DNA of 10,319 nt from an uncultured Prevotella sp. GTDB taxonomy: Bacteria > Bacteroidota > Bacteroidia > Bacteroidales > Bacteroidaceae. This document shows positions 6,414 to 10,319 of this stretch, piece by piece (the stretch's first letter is position 1; each line of letters starts with the position of its first letter). The notes under the pieces are model-generated. The model saw only the letters and a list, made by a program, of their open reading frames with translations, did no database searches and was not told the DNA's origin. The stretch covers positions 1-10,319 of the forward strand of contig CAAFRM010000244.1 of the NCBI GenBank assembly GCA_900765465.1. The letters are read 5' to 3'. Both the position numbers and the translations under genes were made by a program.

Positions 6414-8021
6414 ATGATGGGTCGATTTAAAATATTGATATTTTTCATGCTGCTTTTGTTGGCAGCATGTGAAGAGCCTGTTTCTCCTTCTTTTCGCCAG
6501 ACAGATGCCTTGTTGTCTACAGATTTGGTGAAAGGAAAAGCTATGTTAGATAGTCTTTTGACTCAAGAAGGATTATCTAAGTCAGAACAGATGTATGGTA
6601 GTCTGCTTCGTATTAAGGTCAAAGATAAAGAGTATCAGGATATAAAAGGCTACAAGTGTCTTATGGATTCATTGGTCTGTTATTTTGATAATGTCAAAGA
6701 TGATGGCATCTTGTCAGAGGTGTATTTTTATGCAGGTAGAATCTGCTTTGAAGATGGTGAAGTTCCTCAGTCTTTGCAATATTATCAGAAGGCAGTAAGC
6801 CTTGTGCCAGAGGATAACTATGCTTTGCAAGGTGATATTTATTGTCAAATGGCAAACATCTATCGTCTTTGTAATCTTCCACATGAAGCTTTGCAGGTAT
6901 TGGATAAAGCATATTTGGCAGATTCTTTGGATGGCAATAGAAGAAATGTCCTATTTGACTTACGCGATATGGGACAGTGTTTTATATATTGCAAAGATTA
7001 TAAAGCAGCACAGTGTTATTTGGAAAACGGTTTGTCTAAAGCTCATGAATACCAGGATAGTGTAATGATGAAGTCTTTCCATCATGTTTTGGCTTCTGTT
7101 TTCTATGAAAAGGGTGACTATAAGAAAGCCAAGCAACATCTGGAGTTTTGCCTTCGTGATTCAAATTCCATAGGTGATGGCAGAAATGGATTATATATAA
7201 TAGCTTTGGATGTATATGGAAAAACTCATGAACCTGAAAATGCTGATCTTTATGCTAAGTGGCTTTTGGATTCGGGTAATGTTTGGGGTAAACAGGCTGC
7301 TTATCGATATTTGATAGAAACGGCTAAGCAAACCGATGATAGCGACAAGCTGAAGCATTATTTTGTAAAGTATAAAGAATATAGTGATACGATACAGGAT
7401 ATAGAAAATACTCAGGCGGTAAAAAAGATAGAACAGCTTTACAACTTTTCTTTGAAAGATGCTGAAAATAAACAATTGAATCTGAGGGTGGTTATTTATC
7501 GTCTGGTGATGGGGAGCGGTGTTGTTATATTTGTTTTGTTGCTGTTGTCTATAATGCAGTTTTATAAAGTAAAGATAGAAAAGTCAAAGCAAAGGGAGAT
7601 GTTGCTGGAATTGATTGTTGCCAAGTATAAAACGGAGATAGAAAAGTATGATGAAGTAGCAAATTGTGATAAAGTGGTGAAGGAACAGAAGCTTCAAGAT
7701 TCGTCCATCTATCAACATGTATTGAAGGAGAAAAATCATAGAACGTATAAGCTGACGGATGATGACTGGGTAGAACTTTTCAAGGCAATTGATGAGGCAT
7801 ATCCGGACTTCCGCAGAAAGCTCGACAATTTCCCTATAGCGAATGAGCTTGGACTTAAAGTTTGTTATTTGCTGAAAATTCACTTGAAGCCTGTGGATAT
7901 AGCGGGTTTTACGAATCGTTCCAAAGAGGCTATAACGGCATCTCGCAGAAGAATGTATGTAAAATCGTTCAAGAAGGAAGGTCGTCCTGGTGATTGGGAC
8001 AAAATTATAGATGATATGTAA
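6414..8021 (+). CDS. Membrane-bound TPR protein with C-terminal HTH (probable transcriptional regulator)
   Basis: A 535-residue protein of a type common in Bacteroidota: periplasmic TPR sensor, one membrane span, cytoplasmic DNA-binding end. Signal with lipobox LLAAC (Cys19); TPR-like helical repeats about 30-330 (for example YFYAGRICFEDGEVPQSLQY at 104-123); membrane segment about 359-382; short coiled coil about 384-430; C-terminal domain about 445-520. That domain carries the family pattern W-ELF-AID-YPDF-L (452-470), then CYLLKI (484-489), IAGFTNRSKEAI (496-507) and the Arg-rich helix TASRRRMYVKSF, read as a LuxR-like HTH with recognition helix about 501-517. ATGs at 6414 and 6417 are both possible starts and differ by one Met. 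Ligand and target genes are unknown; the unit downstream is the obvious target. The gene is AT-rich, unlike everything to its left. Confidence 0.82.
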   Translation: MMGRFKILIFFMLLLLAACEEPVSPSFRQTDALLSTDLVKGKAMLDSLLTQEGLSKSEQMYGSLLRIKVKDKEYQDIKGYKCLMDSLVCYFDNVKDDGILSEVYFYAGRICFEDGEVPQSLQYYQKAVSLVPEDNYALQGDIYCQMANIYRLCNLPHEALQVLDKAYLADSLDGNRRNVLFDLRDMGQCFIYCKDYKAAQCYLENGLSKAHEYQDSVMMKSFHHVLASVFYEKGDYKKAKQHLEFCLRDSNSIGDGRNGLYIIALDVYGKTHEPENADLYAKWLLDSGNVWGKQAAYRYLIETAKQTDDSDKLKHYFVKYKEYSDTIQDIENTQAVKKIEQLYNFSLKDAENKQLNLRVVIYRLVMGSGVVIFVLLLLSIMQFYKVKIEKSKQREMLLELIVAKYKTEIEKYDEVANCDKVVKEQKLQDSSIYQHVLKEKNHRTYKLTDDDWVELFKAIDEAYPDFRRKLDNFPIANELGLKVCYLLKIHLKPVDIAGFTNRSKEAITASRRRMYVKSFKKEGRPGDWDKIIDDM

Positions 8022-8032
8022 GTTGTTGTTGG

Positions 8033-8070
8033 CTAGGCTTGTACAATGGATGTACAAGCCTAGTTTCTAA
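8033..8070 (+). terminator. Perfect-stem hairpin after the regulator gene
   Basis: CTAGGCTTGTACA (8033-8045) pairs perfectly with TGTACAAGCCTAG (8051-8063) around the loop ATGGA, followed by TTTCTAATTT. It begins 11 bases after the stop at 8021 and should end the regulator transcript, separating it from the promoter at 8099. Each arm also contains TGTACA, which recurs at 8073, so the DNA may double as a protein-binding site. Confidence 0.78.
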
Positions 8071-8078
8071 TTTGTACA
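8040..8078. promoter_or_regulatory. Candidate operator: three TGTACA palindromes in phase
   Basis: TGTACA occurs at 8040-8045, 8051-8056 and 8073-8078, extended to TTGTACA/TGTACAA by an outer T or A. Centres are 11 and 22 bp apart, so all three face the same side of the helix. Relative to the promoter at 8099-8129 they lie at roughly -90, -80 and -58, where activators commonly bind. The third copy sits inside a wider inverted repeat, TTTGT-AC-ACAAA (8071-8082). The first two are also the arms of the terminator stem, so part of the pattern follows from that symmetry. Function is inferred. Confidence 0.4.
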
Positions 8079-8098
8079 CAAAATGCACATTCTTATTC

Positions 8099-8129
8099 TT
8101 TGAGTTTTGATTTGTTTTTCATACTTTTG
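8099..8129 (+). promoter_or_regulatory. Bacteroidota-type promoter for the DUF3244/lipoprotein unit
   Basis: TTTG at 8099-8102, 19 bases, then TACTTTTG at 8122-8129: a full match to TTTG-N19-TAnnTTTG. Two more TTTG copies (8106 and 8111) lie within the spacer. Transcription should begin near 8133, giving a leader of about 24 bases before the ATG at 8157. Confidence 0.8.
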
Positions 8130-8156
8130 CATCGTTCAATTTTAATGTAGTGGCTT

Positions 8157-8528
8157 ATGAAACGTATATTATTTTTTTTCCTGTTCCTACTAGTATTGAG
8201 TACTGGACAGGCTATGACAAGAAGTGCATCTCTGATTGCTAATGCTAATCAAAGAACTCCTTTTAGAAATGAGGATGGAATGAGACATGCTCCCACTTTA
8301 CCAATTATTGTGTGTGTGGATGAAAACTCATTTTCGATTAAAAATTTTAAAGTAGGAAAAACTGTAGAAATTATCTTTTTTGATGATATAGGTTCTACTT
8401 TATACGAAGTTAATGTTGAAATCAATGATTCGTATATAGTTCTACCTATGTTTTTAAATGAGATTCAAAGTATTGATAGTGTAGCGATATTAAGTGATGG
8501 AATTATCTATTATGGTAAGTTTAATTAA
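8157..8528 (+). CDS. Small secreted DUF3244-like protein
   Basis: A 123-residue exported protein. Signal peptide: MKRI, a very hydrophobic stretch (5-16), probable cleavage after GQA (19). After a polar linker comes RHAPTLPI (43-50) and then alternating beta strands: IVCVDENSFSI, TVEIIFFDDIGSTLYEVNVEI, and a final DGIIYYGKF. This plan (an R-x-P-x-x-x-P entry, a D-x-x-G turn followed by LYE, and a C-terminal G-x-x-YYGKF strand) is what I know from DUF3244, a small Ig-like secreted family of gut Bacteroidota of unknown function. The match is by eye, so moderate. It has its own promoter (8099-8129), weak ribosome-site signal, and is 10 bases ahead of the next gene, so the two are very likely co-transcribed. 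AT-rich like its neighbours. Confidence 0.7.
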   Translation: MKRILFFFLFLLVLSTGQAMTRSASLIANANQRTPFRNEDGMRHAPTLPIIVCVDENSFSIKNFKVGKTVEIIFFDDIGSTLYEVNVEINDSYIVLPMFLNEIQSIDSVAILSDGIIYYGKFN

Positions 8529-8538
8529 TAGGATTTTT

Positions 8539-10230
8539 ATGAAAAAAGTTATTTTTTTATTCTCGTTTCTATGTGCTTTATGTGCATGTAGTGATTTAGA
8601 GACTGCTTATACTAACAAAAGTGTTAGTCTGAATAAAAGCAAAGAATTAGTCGCTTATCCAATGAGAAATCTTGGAACAAGATCAACTGTTTCTTCTGAG
8701 GTTAATGTTGGGGATTGGGAAAATTGGAAAAAAGTTAAACTTGTTGGAGTGGATTCAGTAAGTACTCCTTGGAATGATCTATCAACACCAGGTTGTGTCC
8801 CAAAAGAAATACGTGAAGACATAAAGTATAAAGATGGATGGAGATTGATAGCACATACTGTTAATGGTAGTGGGGAGATGGGCTTGAACTATTTGATATT
8901 TTATAATAAATATTCTGGCATTTTGAAAGGATTTTATTATTTAGAGCAGAAAGTAAGTGTGCCGAATAATACTGGCATATGGCATTTGCATTTTGAGCAG
9001 CCGCAGGCATTGTTGGCTTTCTCTAATCCTATAGTAACGACTACTAGTTCAAGGGGATTAAACGATATATATATAGTTAATGTTACTAATCAAGCTTCTA
9101 AAGCTTTTACTTCTGGTTGGAATTGTTTCCAAACAGAGCTGGCGTATGATCCGAACTTTTCTGTAGGTTCTTTGCAGATAATACCGATGAATATGTCGTC
9201 TGCTACTATTAATATGGGAGGATCCCTTGAAGCCTATACGAATGGTACCATAATATCTACAACTACTTCTAATCCTTTGAATGGCGTTGTGAAAGCTGTT
9301 GCTAATTTGACAGGAAAAACTGCCGAAAAATGGGTGAAGTCTGCAATTGATTCCAAGAAGTTTTCCGCAATTGGTAATGCTGTAATAAATGGTGCTGGTA
9401 GTATTGTAAAGTCAGGCGCGGCATCTCTTCTTGGTTCTTTTATTGGTGCTTTTGATAAGAATAATCAGACTACTCAGACAGTACAGTTGCATACGGCTGG
9501 AAGTGTTACTTTGAACGGGGAAATCAAAACGTTGCAGTCTAGTACAATAATGCCTCTCAGTATGTCTATCTCAATAAAAGATGTGGGACGATTGGGAGTA
9601 TGGTGTTTTACGAAAACGCCTAAGATTTTTATGAATCCTTATGCATGTTTGATAGGAAAAGATCCTAATAGTTCTTTTTGGTTTAAGTATCGTTTGGACC
9701 CAGTAGTGGATCATTCTCAAACAGCTTGTGTGACATTAAACCCGGATTTACTTACAGAACTAGGAAATAAAAGTGTTAGTGTTAGTTTTACTCCTTATTT
9801 GTCTAGGAGTTCTAAGTCTGAGGTTTTAAGTGGAAAAAGTTATCCTGAACGTTACGCTTATATCTCTAATTTTAATAATTTATTGTATGAAGATACTTAT
9901 AGTTCAAATGGAATTTATTATACGATATCTTTACCATATTTTGATAAAAATGGAAATGTCTTAGAAAATGTTGATGAGATGTTTGCCCCTTATGAGATAT
10001 TTTTCCCAGATGCTCCGGATAATCATAAAGGAGCCTGTCCTGATGTAAGTTGTCCTTCTCATTATAAGTTCATATATGGGGTTAGATTGAACTTAAAAAA
10101 TGGTGATACGGTTCAGTTGTATCATACAATCTTCCCGGATTTTGAGTGGGATTATAATTACTTTAAAAGAGATAAAATGTATCTACATGAGTATCCAACG
10201 ATACCTATTGGTGAGTACCCGGATGAATGA
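8539..10230 (+). CDS. Large lipoprotein of unknown function with a glycine-zipper-like segment
   Basis: A 563-residue lipoprotein that I do not recognise. I start it at the ATG at 8539: this gives a proper signal (MKKVIFLFSFLCALCAC, lipid Cys at 17) and has AGGA at 8530-8533. The longer in-frame ATG at 8494 would overlap the previous gene and bury the signal. After the Cys comes SDLE, close to the S-D-acidic export tags reported for surface lipoproteins in Bacteroides and Flavobacterium, so surface exposure is plausible. Residues about 50-245 and 320-563 look beta-rich with many aromatics. Residues about 247-305 look helical and include a Gly/Ala-rich stretch (275-305, FSAIGNAVINGAGSIVKSGA onward) with small residues every 3-4 positions. 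A Cys pair, CPDVSC, lies at 500-505. It is second in a unit with the DUF3244-like gene. Possible roles (adhesin, pore former, binding partner of the small protein) are guesses. Confidence 0.75.
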   Translation: MKKVIFLFSFLCALCACSDLETAYTNKSVSLNKSKELVAYPMRNLGTRSTVSSEVNVGDWENWKKVKLVGVDSVSTPWNDLSTPGCVPKEIREDIKYKDGWRLIAHTVNGSGEMGLNYLIFYNKYSGILKGFYYLEQKVSVPNNTGIWHLHFEQPQALLAFSNPIVTTTSSRGLNDIYIVNVTNQASKAFTSGWNCFQTELAYDPNFSVGSLQIIPMNMSSATINMGGSLEAYTNGTIISTTTSNPLNGVVKAVANLTGKTAEKWVKSAIDSKKFSAIGNAVINGAGSIVKSGAASLLGSFIGAFDKNNQTTQTVQLHTAGSVTLNGEIKTLQSSTIMPLSMSISIKDVGRLGVWCFTKTPKIFMNPYACLIGKDPNSSFWFKYRLDPVVDHSQTACVTLNPDLLTELGNKSVSVSFTPYLSRSSKSEVLSGKSYPERYAYISNFNNLLYEDTYSSNGIYYTISLPYFDKNGNVLENVDEMFAPYEIFFPDAPDNHKGACPDVSCPSHYKFIYGVRLNLKNGDTVQLYHTIFPDFEWDYNYFKRDKMYLHEYPTIPIGEYPDE

Positions 10231-10260
10231 TTACTGAAGTTTCGCAAGTAGCATTCTACC

Positions 10261-10319
10261 GTCCCCGAAGGGGGCGAATGTGAATAACCGCGGGTGGAAT
10301 GACCGAAGGGAATGGAACC
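10261..10319. repeat. GC-rich dyad element, cut by window end
   Basis: GTCCCC-GAA-GGGGGC (10261-10275) forms a 6-bp stem with a triloop and one G-U pair. After it comes GAATGTGAATAACCGCGGGT, then GGAATGACCGAAGGGAATGG, which holds a second CC-GAA-GG mini-hairpin and two direct GGAATG-type copies. The edge ends in GGAACC, which could begin the partner of the CCGCGGGT arm. The composition contrasts sharply with the AT-rich gene before it. No T-run follows, so it is not a usual terminator; it looks like an intergenic repeat element. Confidence 0.45.

Noticed and set aside
8494..8538. Upstream in-frame ATG that would add 15 residues to the large lipoprotein
   Set aside because: It lies inside the DUF3244-like gene, would put a non-signal stretch before the lipoprotein signal, and the ATG at 8539 has AGGA just upstream.
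8539..10230. Reading the lipoprotein as a MACPF/BSAP-type toxin
   Set aside because: I could not find the MACPF signature (Y/W-G-T/S-H-F/Y, then GG); the Gly-rich helix alone is not enough.
10261..10275. GTCCCC-GAA-GGGGGC as terminator of the last unit
   Set aside because: The stem is short and is followed by GAATGTGAA, not a T-run; it fits better as part of the repeat element.

Overview
The window looks like a chromosomal segment from a Bacteroidota, most likely a Prevotella/Segatella-type gut organism. This rests on three things: TTTG-N19-TAnnTTTG promoters (the Bacteroidota -33/-7 type), few Shine-Dalgarno sites, and a gene neighbourhood (dUTPase, TPR protein, DUF4292 lipoprotein, LytM/EnvC-like protein) that I recognise from that phylum. 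The genus is an inference.

Left part (1 to about 6335): relatively GC-rich housekeeping genes. A dGTP triphosphohydrolase gene (dgt) runs leftward off the window. A dUTPase gene (dut) diverges from it across a 168-base spacer that carries a promoter signal for each side. Behind dut, on the same strand with gaps of 49, 17 and 45 bases, come an exported TPR protein, a DUF4292 lipoprotein and a long coiled-coil protein with a degenerate LytM domain. The set pairs nucleotide-pool sanitation (dgt/dut) with an envelope block (TPR, lipoprotein, EnvC-like). A 16-bp hairpin closes the block at 6354-6391.

Right part (6414 to 10230): clearly AT-richer, accessory-looking sequence. It has a TPR protein with a lipobox, one internal membrane segment and a C-terminal Bacteroidota-type HTH, so it is probably a membrane-bound sensor/regulator. 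A perfect 13-bp hairpin follows. Then comes a strong promoter that reads a two-gene unit: a small secreted DUF3244-like protein and a 563-residue lipoprotein of unknown function. Upstream of that promoter are three TGTACA palindromes whose centres lie 11 and 22 bp apart, on the same helical face and at distances typical of activator sites. My working model is a self-contained sensor-regulator plus secreted-product module, and this is the best candidate for an undescribed system here.

The last 60 bases hold a GC-rich, dyad-rich element that is cut by the window end. I saw no tRNA, rRNA, CRISPR array, transposase or integrase, and no gene-free stretch longer than 300 bases.
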